Of a stretch of DNA of 54,017 nt, positions 35,906 through 44,183 are shown piece after piece (positions within the stretch are counted from its first letter, which is position 1; the number at the start of each line of letters is the position of its first letter). The notes beneath the pieces were generated by a model. That model was not told the origin of the DNA. It searched no databases and was given only the letters and a program-made list of their open reading frames with translations. This DNA comes from Fervidobacterium sp. (lineage in GTDB: Bacteria > Thermotogota > Thermotogae > Thermotogales > Fervidobacteriaceae). The stretch spans positions 1 through 54,017 of the forward strand of contig JANZZV010000013.1 in the NCBI GenBank assembly GCA_026419195.1, read 5' to 3'. A program made the translations under genes and the position numbers.

Positions 35906-37855
35906 ATGAAAAAAAGTTTTAGTATCTTTATTATTATTTTTTTCATCACAGCTTTTCTACTTTTTGGTTGCTCATATAAACCCGTTGACCAAGAATTGGA
36001 ACAACTTCCCGTAGAAGAGCTCCCAGCAAACCAAGGAATTGTTACCTACAACCTAGATACCAACGAGCTTGTAGTTGATATTAAAGAAGACAACCTGAGC
36101 GTTTTCAAAGTGTTCAAGGATAAAACTCAAGAACAACTATTAGGACATTTCGTTGGTGGAATATTCACTTGTGAGTTTTCTGGGGAAGAGTTTTGGAATT
36201 TAGAAAGTCTGAGAATTGATATCTTAAGAAACAACCAGATCTACAAAACGTTAAGAATAACAAAGGAAAATATAAAAAAATTATCATTGACTATTCCCTC
36301 AACTTCAAATACTATGTACAAATTGTTTATAAGATCCTTTTATGACAGTACAGGGGATGGAATTGGAGACTTCAACGGTGTTGTACACAAAGTTAGCTAT
36401 CTGAAAGAACTTGGAATAGACACTATTTGGTTCTTGCCTTTCAACAGGGGAAAATCCTATCATTGTTATGATGTAGAAGATTACTATAATGTTGAACCAG
36501 ATTACGGAACATTAAGAGACATAGATAATATGATAAAAGTACTAAACGGAAATGGTATTAAGGTAATTATGGATTTAGTTGTAAACCATACAGCAGATAC
36601 ACATCCTTGGTTCTTAGATGCTATTGAGAAAACAACCTCTTCTGCATACTGGAATTACTACATCATGAGTCTAACCCAACCGGTAAATACAAATCATTGG
36701 CATTGGAAAATCAATTCAAAAGGTCAGAAAGTTTGGTATTTTGGTCTGTTCGACAGTTCAATGCCTGATTTGAATTATGATAATCCTAAAGTTTTAGAAG
36801 AAGTAAAGAAGATTATAGACTTTTGGATAATAATGGGAGTTGATGGTTTTAGATTGGATGCAGCAAAACATTACTATGGTTGGGATTGGGATGATGGAAT
36901 ACAAAAGTCAGCAAACGTTGCAAAACAATTGGAAAGCTATATAAGAAGTAAACTTGGCAACAATTGTATTATAGTAAGTGAAGTATACGATGGAAATCCT
37001 CATGTGCTCTTGCAATTTGCACCAATGCCCGTGTTCAATTTCAAGTTGATGTACGAACTAACGTCCAATTTCGAGGGCAGAGATAATTTACTTAGAGATT
37101 CCATTAACTGGGTGAATTCCATTTCCTCTCAATACTTTTTAAGTACTTATCATTTTCCTTTTATAGATAATCACGATCTTAATAGAATGGTATCTGTACT
37201 TGTAGACCAGAAATATTCTGGGAATGTTATTAATGGTACGAAACAATACCTTATTTTAAATGCTTTATTGCTTTCACTTAATGGAATGCCTGCAATATAC
37301 TACGGAAACGAAATAGGATTGCGTGGTTGGAAATGGTCTTCTGAACCGTGGGATATTCCCGTACGTGAGCCTATGCAATGGTACAAAAACCAACAAGGCA
37401 TTGGTCAAACAACTTGGACAAAGCCAATTTACCAATCAAAAAACATAACTTTTGGTAACGCAAATGTAGATGGTGCAATATATGATAATCCAAGCGATGG
37501 TATCTCTGTCGAAGAACAACAAAGTGGTTATACAATATTGAACTTCTTCAAACAATTCATAACTCTAAGGAAAACTTATTTTGCGCTGAGCCGTGGAACC
37601 ATTGCAATAGAAAGAGACTGGAAGAACTTGTATGTCATTAAAAGAACTCACCAGAATCAAGAGGTACTAGTTCTTGTAAACCTTGATCCTACATATTCAA
37701 ACACATACACAATACCATCTGGATACCGATGGGTATGGTACGCTTTCTTTAACGGGAATAATTTTGAATTTGGAAGTAAGCTTATGCCCCAGCTTAGCCA
37801 AAATACGAATTGGACAATCAATCCAAGGCAAGTATACGTCTTTGTAAAGAACTGA
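35906..37855 (+). CDS. GH13 alpha-amylase lipoprotein
   Basis: 649 residues. A lipoprotein signal ends at LLFGCS (Cys22). Residues ~40-130 form a beta-rich domain I do not recognise. The GH13 (beta/alpha)8 barrel follows with the four conserved regions: DLVVNH (223-228), GFRLDAAKH with nucleophile Asp318, SEVYD with acid/base Glu359, and FIDNHD with Asp424. It should cleave alpha-1,4 links of starch, glycogen or maltodextrins. Its layout recalls AmyA of Thermotoga maritima, a toga-associated lipoprotein. Strong aaggaggt site. It opens the surface glycan cluster. Confidence 0.9.
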   Translation: MKKSFSIFIIIFFITAFLLFGCSYKPVDQELEQLPVEELPANQGIVTYNLDTNELVVDIKEDNLSVFKVFKDKTQEQLLGHFVGGIFTCEFSGEEFWNLESLRIDILRNNQIYKTLRITKENIKKLSLTIPSTSNTMYKLFIRSFYDSTGDGIGDFNGVVHKVSYLKELGIDTIWFLPFNRGKSYHCYDVEDYYNVEPDYGTLRDIDNMIKVLNGNGIKVIMDLVVNHTADTHPWFLDAIEKTTSSAYWNYYIMSLTQPVNTNHWHWKINSKGQKVWYFGLFDSSMPDLNYDNPKVLEEVKKIIDFWIIMGVDGFRLDAAKHYYGWDWDDGIQKSANVAKQLESYIRSKLGNNCIIVSEVYDGNPHVLLQFAPMPVFNFKLMYELTSNFEGRDNLLRDSINWVNSISSQYFLSTYHFPFIDNHDLNRMVSVLVDQKYSGNVINGTKQYLILNALLLSLNGMPAIYYGNEIGLRGWKWSSEPWDIPVREPMQWYKNQQGIGQTTWTKPIYQSKNITFGNANVDGAIYDNPSDGISVEEQQSGYTILNFFKQFITLRKTYFALSRGTIAIERDWKNLYVIKRTHQNQEVLVLVNLDPTYSNTYTIPSGYRWVWYAFFNGNNFEFGSKLMPQLSQNTNWTINPRQVYVFVKN

Positions 37856-37861
37856 ACGTTA

Positions 37862-37910
37862 TGGAACATTTCCAATGTATCAAAAATCTGAGATCGAGAA
37901 GTTGTATAAT
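37862..37910 (+). promoter_or_regulatory. DOMON-lipoprotein promoter with the same operator
   Basis: TGGAACATTTCCA (37862-37874), reverse complement of the site at 35814, is 30 bp before TATAAT (37905-37910), a spacing identical to the amylase promoter. A 14-base core TGGAACATTTCCAA is shared. The -35 is poor. Confidence 0.6.
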
Positions 37911-37946
37911 ATTAAACGCATATTTTTTAAAAGGGAGGTAGATGGT

Positions 37947-38621
37947 ATGAAAAAGTTGCTGTTTATAACTCTCGCGGTAATGGTTTCTTTATTTGTGGTA
38001 AGTTGTGCTTTATTTGAAAAACCACCTCTACTTAAAACAGTAACTGTGGATGCAACGTTGACAGACTGGGCAAGTTATCTATATGAGGATGCTCCTAATG
38101 ACTCTAAATGGGGAACTGACAACGAAATTCACAAAGCTGGTATACTCTTTGATGCGACTAATCTTTACATAGCTGGAGAATTCACAAAAGCAGGATATAA
38201 CAACTTCATGGTTATGGTCGATCTTTCTGGTGTTACCGGTGCTCCAGATACCTCAAAGCATGAATGGGGAAGAAGTTATAAATTCGAGAAAGGTGATGTT
38301 GATTTCATAATTGAAACTTGGGGAGATGGATACAAAGCTTGGAGATTTACAAGTCAAGAAGCAACCGAAGTAACTGGAACACTTAAATCAACAGAAGTTG
38401 ATGGCAAAAAGAGAATAGAATTTTCTATTCCACTATCAAAACTTGGGGTAAGTAATTCAAGTAAACTCTCAGCTAAGGCGGTATTCGTTCTAACTGGTGG
38501 TAAGTATGGTGGCAAACAATGGGCAGGAGATTTCTATCCAGACCAAGGTTTTGAGACAGGAGAAGGAGGTTACACAGCACCTGTGGTAATCAAAAAGACA
38601 ATTTCCAATCCAACAAAATAG
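37947..38621 (+). CDS. Lipoprotein with DOMON/CBM9-like carbohydrate-binding domain
   Basis: 224 residues. Lipobox VVSCA (Cys20), then a single ~190-residue beta-sandwich with the pattern of DOMON/CBM9-like sugar-binding modules: VDATLTDWASYL, ILFDATNLYIAGEF, FMVMVDLSG, IEFSIPLSKLGV and a C-terminal FYPDQGFETGEGG. Related domains occur as C-terminal parts of glucan-degrading enzymes. The ATG at 37947 follows gggaggt; an upstream in-frame TTG-type extension would lack a lipoprotein signal. It probably binds starch or maltodextrins at the cell surface; binding itself is inferred. Confidence 0.75.
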   Translation: MKKLLFITLAVMVSLFVVSCALFEKPPLLKTVTVDATLTDWASYLYEDAPNDSKWGTDNEIHKAGILFDATNLYIAGEFTKAGYNNFMVMVDLSGVTGAPDTSKHEWGRSYKFEKGDVDFIIETWGDGYKAWRFTSQEATEVTGTLKSTEVDGKKRIEFSIPLSKLGVSNSSKLSAKAVFVLTGGKYGGKQWAGDFYPDQGFETGEGGYTAPVVIKKTISNPTK

Positions 38622-38653
38622 CTCTATAATTCGTAATTTTCCGAATAGCTTAC

Positions 38654-38675
38654 AGGGGGCTTAAGCCCCCTTTTT
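38654..38675 (+). terminator. Hairpin terminator or attenuator inside the surface glycan cluster
   Basis: The palindrome agggggcttaagccccct followed by T4 lies between the DOMON lipoprotein and the CBM48 lipoprotein genes, 31 bp before the next start. It may end or reduce transcription into the downstream genes. Confidence 0.7.
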
Positions 38676-38705
38676 ACAAGTACAAAAATCTGGAGGTGAC
38701 TTACC

Positions 38706-39437
38706 TTGAAACATTCAAAATATAAACTTGTGTTGCCTACCTTTTTAGTCCTACTTTTCGTATTGTTTGGTTGTATGAAAATATTAAACTTACAAATCGA
38801 AGATGGCATATACGTTGTTGGAGAATGGAATGAATGGATACCTACGTCAGGTGACAAAATGGTTTATTCAGAAGATGAAGGTTGCTATATCTTCGAGCTT
38901 CCGATAACATCTATGGTATTTAAACCGAGTCGTTCTGGGAATGAATACTCTATAGGATGGTACAAAGTAATATATAAAAGTCAAGGAGTTACCAAGGTAT
39001 CGTCAGGGATACCAGTGTGGAAAGAAAATCTAAACTCAGAGAAATTAATTATCTATGCGAAACCAAGTGAAATGACCAACGGACAACCAACAGGAGTAGG
39101 TGACAGCGAAAAATTCAAAACAACACTGAGTAAATGGTACGTTGGTGGAGAATTCAACAACTGGAACCTTTCAAATGGAGAGATGATTTGGGATAACACA
39201 GAGAAAGTATTTAAGTATACATTGACCAATTTCAACGCATCAAAGCAGACTTATCTGTTCAAAGTGACAAGAAATGTCGGAGATTGGAAACCGTGGGAAT
39301 TCAATTATGATGGAAAAAAATATGATGCTGGGTTTGATAACGCCGTTTTGCGACTTGAAAGAGCAGGGCTGGTGGACATAATAATCACATTTGATCCCAA
39401 GACTTCTAAGATAGGAACGATTGTCAACTACAAGTGA
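38706..39437 (+). CDS. Lipoprotein with two CBM48-like (glycogen/starch-binding) modules
   Basis: 243 residues. A lipoprotein signal with Cys23 (LFGCM). Two modules of the CBM48/AMPK glycogen-binding type are suggested by GIYVVGEWNEW at ~34-44 and KWYVGGEFNNWNL at ~143-155, the latter with the characteristic Gly-x-Phe-Asn-x-Trp motif, followed by YLFKVTRNVGDWKPW. The first module is more divergent. No catalytic domain. Start is TTG at 38706 with a perfect ggaggtga 6 bases upstream. Likely a surface starch-binding protein comparable in role to SusE/SusF, by inference. Confidence 0.75.
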   Translation: MKHSKYKLVLPTFLVLLFVLFGCMKILNLQIEDGIYVVGEWNEWIPTSGDKMVYSEDEGCYIFELPITSMVFKPSRSGNEYSIGWYKVIYKSQGVTKVSSGIPVWKENLNSEKLIIYAKPSEMTNGQPTGVGDSEKFKTTLSKWYVGGEFNNWNLSNGEMIWDNTEKVFKYTLTNFNASKQTYLFKVTRNVGDWKPWEFNYDGKKYDAGFDNAVLRLERAGLVDIIITFDPKTSKIGTIVNYK

Positions 39438-39448
39438 GGTGAAATAAC

Positions 39449-40639
39449 ATGAACTTAAAACTTACAGCCTTATTTATTGTTTTCACCGTCTTCTCCATCA
39501 CTGCCTTTGCATTGCAAACCAATTATTCAGCAAATTTTTCGTTTACAGTTGATTTTTCACAACAACCTTTTTCGACAAACTTTGGAAGCGAATTTAGAAT
39601 AATGGGGAGTTCTCTTGGAACGGGTTATGATTTATCTTTTAGCCTAAAAGGTAGTAATCTTGAATCCGCTAAGCTTACGCTTAAATTTGAAGAGCTAAAG
39701 TTATCACTTTATGATAATCAAATATTCGGTACAACAAATGATCCAATTGTGTTATATCAAATAACAACCGGACAAAACGGAGTAGAGATCGGTTATGGTA
39801 ATTATAAATTAGTTTTGTTTAATAGTTTAGACCTAATGTATTTGTCTGGTAATATAAATGAAATAGTATTCATCGTTGGCAAAAGAGGAAACTTAATTGA
39901 TACTGCTGCATCTTATAATATAAGATTATCCAGCGCAAATTTAAAAACAGAATGTATTATTCAGAACATTACGTCATTTGATCCCAAAAATTTTGTTGGT
40001 CTTGCTTTATTATATGATCAAAAACAAAATTGGGGTGTTAGATATGTTTTTGCTGGAGGCAAGGATACAAAATTGTCTTACAGTCCTCAGGAAATCAACG
40101 AGCAAAATAACTTGGTATTGTGGTACAAGTTTGGTAATTCGCCATCATTCAATACTTATTTGACTACATATTTTGGTTTCGAAAATCCAACTCGAGATCT
40201 AATTGATAATTCTGTAGTTGGTTTGGATATTACCTTAGGGCAAATGTACTTAAACCTCAAAAAAACTGGTTTTTCGAGCATATCTGGTTTACTACCTAAC
40301 AACTGGGGCAAATTTTATATAGCAGCGGGAACGCAATTTTCAATCTTTGATTTTTCAACAAAGTTAGGCTATGGCTTTGGAAAGCCGATCCATAATTCTA
40401 TAAGTACAATTGGCGAGTTATTTTACATTGAGGCAAGTAGAAATTTTGGAAATATTTCTTTATTTTCTAAATACCAAAAAATAGTTGGTTATTATGAAGA
40501 AAAGGATTTCTTCTATTCTGAGATAAAGTTTACTGGCTTTTCCAATGGTGATGTCGTTGTAAGAGTAGGTAACGGCGATTTTGATAAAGACAATCCTTTC
40601 AAACCCGTTGGAGGTATTTACTTTAACCTTTGGTGGTAA
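39449..40639 (+). CDS. Predicted outer-membrane (toga) beta-barrel protein
   Basis: 396 residues with a signal peptide (LTALFIVFTVFSITAFA, cleavage about residue 21). The mature part is alternating polar/hydrophobic strands rich in Gly, Tyr, Phe and Asn (LSFSLKGSNL, YYIEASRNFGNISLFSKY-like patterns) and ends FNLWW, an aromatic C-terminus as in outer-membrane barrels. I recognise no named family. It starts 12 bp after the CBM48 lipoprotein, so both are translated from the same message. A porin for maltodextrins is a reasonable guess from context only. Confidence 0.65.
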   Translation: MNLKLTALFIVFTVFSITAFALQTNYSANFSFTVDFSQQPFSTNFGSEFRIMGSSLGTGYDLSFSLKGSNLESAKLTLKFEELKLSLYDNQIFGTTNDPIVLYQITTGQNGVEIGYGNYKLVLFNSLDLMYLSGNINEIVFIVGKRGNLIDTAASYNIRLSSANLKTECIIQNITSFDPKNFVGLALLYDQKQNWGVRYVFAGGKDTKLSYSPQEINEQNNLVLWYKFGNSPSFNTYLTTYFGFENPTRDLIDNSVVGLDITLGQMYLNLKKTGFSSISGLLPNNWGKFYIAAGTQFSIFDFSTKLGYGFGKPIHNSISTIGELFYIEASRNFGNISLFSKYQKIVGYYEEKDFFYSEIKFTGFSNGDVVVRVGNGDFDKDNPFKPVGGIYFNLWW

Positions 40640-40685
40640 TTTAAAGCTATAAATATAAATTAAACTTAGGGAGGTGTACTTTCGA

Positions 40686-42614
40686 ATGCGTGTTTTAAGT
40701 TTTCTCAGGATAATAACAATGTTCGGGCTAATGGTTTCTTTAGTTGTTTTAGGTGGAGTGGCTTATAAAGATGGGAAAGTTGTGTTTACGTTCAAGACGG
40801 ATATTAAAGCAGACGTAGTTTACCTTGCTGGAAATTTCAACAACTGGAATCCCAGTTTATGGGCAATGAAACTCCTCAACGGAGTCTGGACATATGAGGT
40901 AGAACTCAAGCCTGGAAGCTATGAATATAAGTATGTTATAGATGGAAAAAACTGGAAAGAGGATCCAGAAGCTCCATCGTTTGTTGATGATGGGTTCGGC
41001 GGAAAGAATGGTGCTTTCACACTAACGGCTGATGGAAAAATACTTGGAAGTGGAAAGATAAGTCAAACTAAAAAGTATGAGCTAAATACGAAAAGAGAAA
41101 ATACGATATTTGTTGATCCAGAGGGTTATGTTGTGCTAAGGTTCTACAATAAAGATGCCAAATACGTTTTCATAGCAGGTTCATTCAATAACTGGAAAGA
41201 TAATGCTACTGAGTGTTATTATATTGAAAATGGTTGGTGGGAAGCCGTATTAGAAATACAACCTGGTGTTTATGAGTACAAATTTGTTGTGGATGGTAAA
41301 TGGGTTCTAGATCCAAATGCCTTTGCTTATGCTGACGATGGATTCGGCGGAAAGAATGGTGTCTTTGAACTTGTTAGAGAAGGTGGAAAGTTGATAGTAA
41401 GAGCACCTGTTAGCGCGGACAAACCATCCACCGAGAAAACTTACCAGACGGTAACTACCCAAAAAGTCAAACCTGGACTCTCTGTGGATGGAAAGAACGT
41501 TGTCTTTGCGGTTAAGAAAGAAAATGCTCAAGAAGCCTATTTGGCAGGATCCTTCAATAATTGGAATCCAAGAGCTATGAAAATGCAACTTGTAGAAGGT
41601 TATTGGATTGCAAATCTGCCATTACAACCAGGAACGCATAAATACAAATATGTTTTTGTGATTGGTGGTTCAGATGTGTGGGAAGAAGATCCGAATGCTC
41701 CATCATATGAACCAGACGGGTATGGTGGAAAAAACGGTGTTTTTAAACTTGTTGAAAAGGATGGTCTATTATCGATCGAGGGAATTGAACAAAAGGCTGG
41801 TGGATTATCTGTAAAAGGTAAGTATGAGTTCGAGTACAAGTTCAAAACAGATAGTGCAAAATACTTTGTTTCTTCTGGCTTTACAAACTCATTGGCGCTA
41901 CGTTTTGAACCAACAGCTGACTTTGCCATAGCACTGAAATACGATGGGGCGGATATATCAGAAGCGTTAATCAATTTTTCTCAAGAAAATTACTCTATAG
42001 TCATGTACTATAAATTACCTTTGAATTTTCTATCTGACATGACTTTCGCTGAAAGGAACACAGGGATTTTAGGAAAGTTGAAATTCTTGAATAAATACTA
42101 CCTCGTTGGTGGCTTGGTTCATAAGAATAATCAGTTACCTTGGATTGTAGGAATAGATGGTGAAACCTTTAAGTTATTTATGGCGAACAGCTATTTTACA
42201 GATGAGTTAGAATTCTTAGGTGAAATTATTTTAAGTAGCCCGTTTAATCTCTCAATATGTGGAATGTACAGCTTAAATAATACCTTCTTTGCAAGTATTA
42301 ACTTTTCAGCAGAGCAGTTTGGATTGTATTTGTCCATTTACAACTCAAAGTTAAGTTCCGAAATATATACAAAATTAGGACAAGATAAATTCAAACTTGG
42401 AGGGGCTTACGATTTGTATTACGGCGATTCAGAAATGTACGCTGCTTACTTGACACAACAAATTGAATATTACATTGGTTCTAATCTTTCTAATGTTGAA
42501 TTTAAGATTACAGCTCTTGGTAAAGATAGGGACATTGGTTTGGGCGTAAAAACAGAATTATCTGATCCTATAAATAAGACAAACCTGACAATATTTGGAA
42601 ACATTAGGTTCTAA
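40686..42614 (+). CDS. Exported protein: three tandem CBM48 modules fused to a C-terminal beta-barrel-like domain
   Basis: 642 residues. A signal peptide covers ~1-25. Modules lie at ~28-113, 145-230 and 268-356; each has (L/I)AGxFNNW, an EYK(Y/F) strand and DP(E/N)A...DGFGGKNG or DGYGGKNG. These are CBM48/AMPK-type glycogen-binding units. From ~378 to the end the protein is amphipathic beta strands, Tyr/Phe/Asn-rich, ending FGNIRF with a terminal Phe, as in outer-membrane barrels. I know of no described family with this order. The ATG at 40686 follows gggaggtg. Last gene of the surface glycan cluster. Confidence 0.8.
   Translation: MRVLSFLRIITMFGLMVSLVVLGGVAYKDGKVVFTFKTDIKADVVYLAGNFNNWNPSLWAMKLLNGVWTYEVELKPGSYEYKYVIDGKNWKEDPEAPSFVDDGFGGKNGAFTLTADGKILGSGKISQTKKYELNTKRENTIFVDPEGYVVLRFYNKDAKYVFIAGSFNNWKDNATECYYIENGWWEAVLEIQPGVYEYKFVVDGKWVLDPNAFAYADDGFGGKNGVFELVREGGKLIVRAPVSADKPSTEKTYQTVTTQKVKPGLSVDGKNVVFAVKKENAQEAYLAGSFNNWNPRAMKMQLVEGYWIANLPLQPGTHKYKYVFVIGGSDVWEEDPNAPSYEPDGYGGKNGVFKLVEKDGLLSIEGIEQKAGGLSVKGKYEFEYKFKTDSAKYFVSSGFTNSLALRFEPTADFAIALKYDGADISEALINFSQENYSIVMYYKLPLNFLSDMTFAERNTGILGKLKFLNKYYLVGGLVHKNNQLPWIVGIDGETFKLFMANSYFTDELEFLGEIILSSPFNLSICGMYSLNNTFFASINFSAEQFGLYLSIYNSKLSSEIYTKLGQDKFKLGGAYDLYYGDSEMYAAYLTQQIEYYIGSNLSNVEFKITALGKDRDIGLGVKTELSDPINKTNLTIFGNIRF
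40767..41753 (+). repeat. Three tandem CBM48-coding repeats
   Basis: Three in-frame units of ~258-267 bp (about 40767-41024, 41118-41375 and 41487-41753). Units 1 and 2 share the 19-base identity ttcggcggaaagaatggtg near their ends; unit 3 is more diverged. This suggests internal duplication. Confidence 0.8.
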
Positions 42615-42640
42615 ACATCCATAATTTACTGAGTACAAAG

Positions 42641-42690
42641 ATACAAACAGCTCCCTTTCAAACATTTTCAGGGGGCTGTTTGTATTTTTG
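42641..42690 (+). terminator. Strong terminator of the surface glycan cluster
   Basis: A 16-bp stem (42641-42656 with 42670-42685, one G-U pair), 13-base loop, then T5. Confidence 0.9.
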
Positions 42691-42781
42691 TACAACAACA
42701 ATAGGTTAGCAAGGCCTTGGCTAGTAGGATTTTGATTTTCCAAAAAGCAAAAAAGCATCATGGAAATTTTCAGTAACATTG

Positions 42782-42811
42782 CTGACTTACTGTTCTGAGT
42801 TATGATATAAT
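42782..42811 (+). promoter_or_regulatory. Promoter of the receiver/CheX/HD-GYP operon
   Basis: CTGACT at 42782-42787, 18 bp, TATAAT at 42806-42811 with an extended TGA. It is ~50 bp before the first start. Confidence 0.55.
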
Positions 42812-42862
42812 AAAACAAAAACTAATATACCGAACACCATAGACATAAATGGGGAGGGAAAA

Positions 42863-43249
42863 ATGATGAAAACTTTGAAATTTCTTATATGTGACGACTC
42901 AAAACTTATAAGAATGAAACTTTCGGAAATTCTGAAAAAGTTGGAAAACGAAGAGCAGACAGTTGAGCTGCATGAAGCATCTGATGGCGTAACTGCAGTG
43001 AATCTTTTCAAAGAAATAAAGCCGGATGTGGTTTTCTTAGATATAACAATGCCTGCTAAAAGTGGACTTGAAGCACTTGAAGAAATGGTTTCATTTGACA
43101 AAGATGCGAAAATTATAATGGCATCTTCTGTTGGAACAAAAGAGCATTTAAAAAGGGCTATAGACCTTGGGGCTGTAGATTTCATTCAAAAACCACTGGA
43201 AGAAGAAAAGGTTTTAGGTATTGTAAAAAAAATTTTAAACCTGCACTGA
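42863..43249 (+). CDS. CheY-like response regulator receiver
   Basis: 128 residues, receiver domain only. Acidic pair DD at 11-12, phosphorylated Asp in VVFLDITMP, the switch Ser in MASSVG and Lys in FIQKPL are present. No output domain. SD ggagg supports either of two adjacent ATGs (42863 or 42866). It opens a three-gene operon with a CheX-domain protein and an HD-GYP protein; a phosphosignal probably acts through protein contact. The cognate kinase is not in this window. Confidence 0.92.
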   Translation: MMKTLKFLICDDSKLIRMKLSEILKKLENEEQTVELHEASDGVTAVNLFKEIKPDVVFLDITMPAKSGLEALEEMVSFDKDAKIIMASSVGTKEHLKRAIDLGAVDFIQKPLEEEKVLGIVKKILNLH

Positions 43250-43268
43250 AGCATGGGAGGGAGTTCAA

Positions 43269-44144
43269 ATGTTTTTAATGTATTTCGGAAATTATCTTTT
43301 AAACAAAGGATACATTTCGAGGGAAAAATTCAAAGAAGTAATTAAAGCCGTCGAAACAAGTAGACCGCGCATAGGTGTTATTGCGCTGCACTTGGGATAT
43401 CTTAAGTCTGAGGATATAGAAAGGATTACTCGTGAACAACACAGGCAAAATAAAAAGTTTGGAGAAATCGCCATAGAACTCGGATTACTAACACAACAAC
43501 AACTTGAAGAAATCTTATCCCAACAACCAGGAGAATTTCTTGCGCTTTCACAAGTTTTAATAGATCAAGGAATCTTTTCATACCAAGAATTGGAAAGAAT
43601 TATGAACGAGTTTAAAGAACAAAATCAACTTTCAGATAATGTACTTGATTATTTAAAAAATAATGATTCAAAGATGATAGTGGAATCGTTCATAGAGAAA
43701 GACAAAAAATTACCGGATGAAATTAAAGAATACTTGGTGGTTTTTCTTAACAGTTGCATAAGATTTCTCACAAGAAATCTCATGATTTACAGCGCCGATG
43801 ATATAAACAACTTCGAACCTTTTAGAATTGTACATCAAAGAATAAAGGGCGACATCAATATTAATACATACATAATTTTCCCAGAAAAAGAAAGTACTGA
43901 AACATTTGTTAAAAAATACAGTCAGGTAGCCGACGAATTAATCTCCGAAATATTAGATGACAGTATAGCGGAATATCTTAATCTCGTGAACGGTTTAGCA
44001 GTTGTGAATTATTCTGAAAAAGGTTTAAACTGTGAGTTAGAACCTCCTGTGTTGTTAGATCGAACCGAATATCCTGAAAAGCAAATAACTTCAAAAATTG
44101 AAACTGATTTCGGCTGTTTTTATATATCTCAAATGGTGATTTAG
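43269..44144 (+). CDS. MshEN-type N-terminal repeats fused to a CheX/CheC-like phosphatase domain
   Basis: 291 residues. The first ~115 residues are helical repeats of the MshEN/GspE-N type (YLLNKGYISREKFKEVI, IALHLGYLKSEDIERI, IAIELGLLTQQQLEEIL), a fold that in other proteins can bind c-di-GMP. Residues ~150-262 resemble CheX, with the D-xxx-E-xx-N phosphatase signature at Asp231, Glu235, Asn238 (DSIAEYLN), a Gly four residues on, and Pro-Pro at 259-260. It should dephosphorylate a CheY-type receiver, the obvious partner being the gene just upstream. Assignment of both domains is by motif reading. Confidence 0.7.
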   Translation: MFLMYFGNYLLNKGYISREKFKEVIKAVETSRPRIGVIALHLGYLKSEDIERITREQHRQNKKFGEIAIELGLLTQQQLEEILSQQPGEFLALSQVLIDQGIFSYQELERIMNEFKEQNQLSDNVLDYLKNNDSKMIVESFIEKDKKLPDEIKEYLVVFLNSCIRFLTRNLMIYSADDINNFEPFRIVHQRIKGDININTYIIFPEKESTETFVKKYSQVADELISEILDDSIAEYLNLVNGLAVVNYSEKGLNCELEPPVLLDRTEYPEKQITSKIETDFGCFYISQMVI

Positions 44145-44183
44145 TAATTCACTGGTCCTCTTCAAAGTTGGGAGGAGTTTTCA

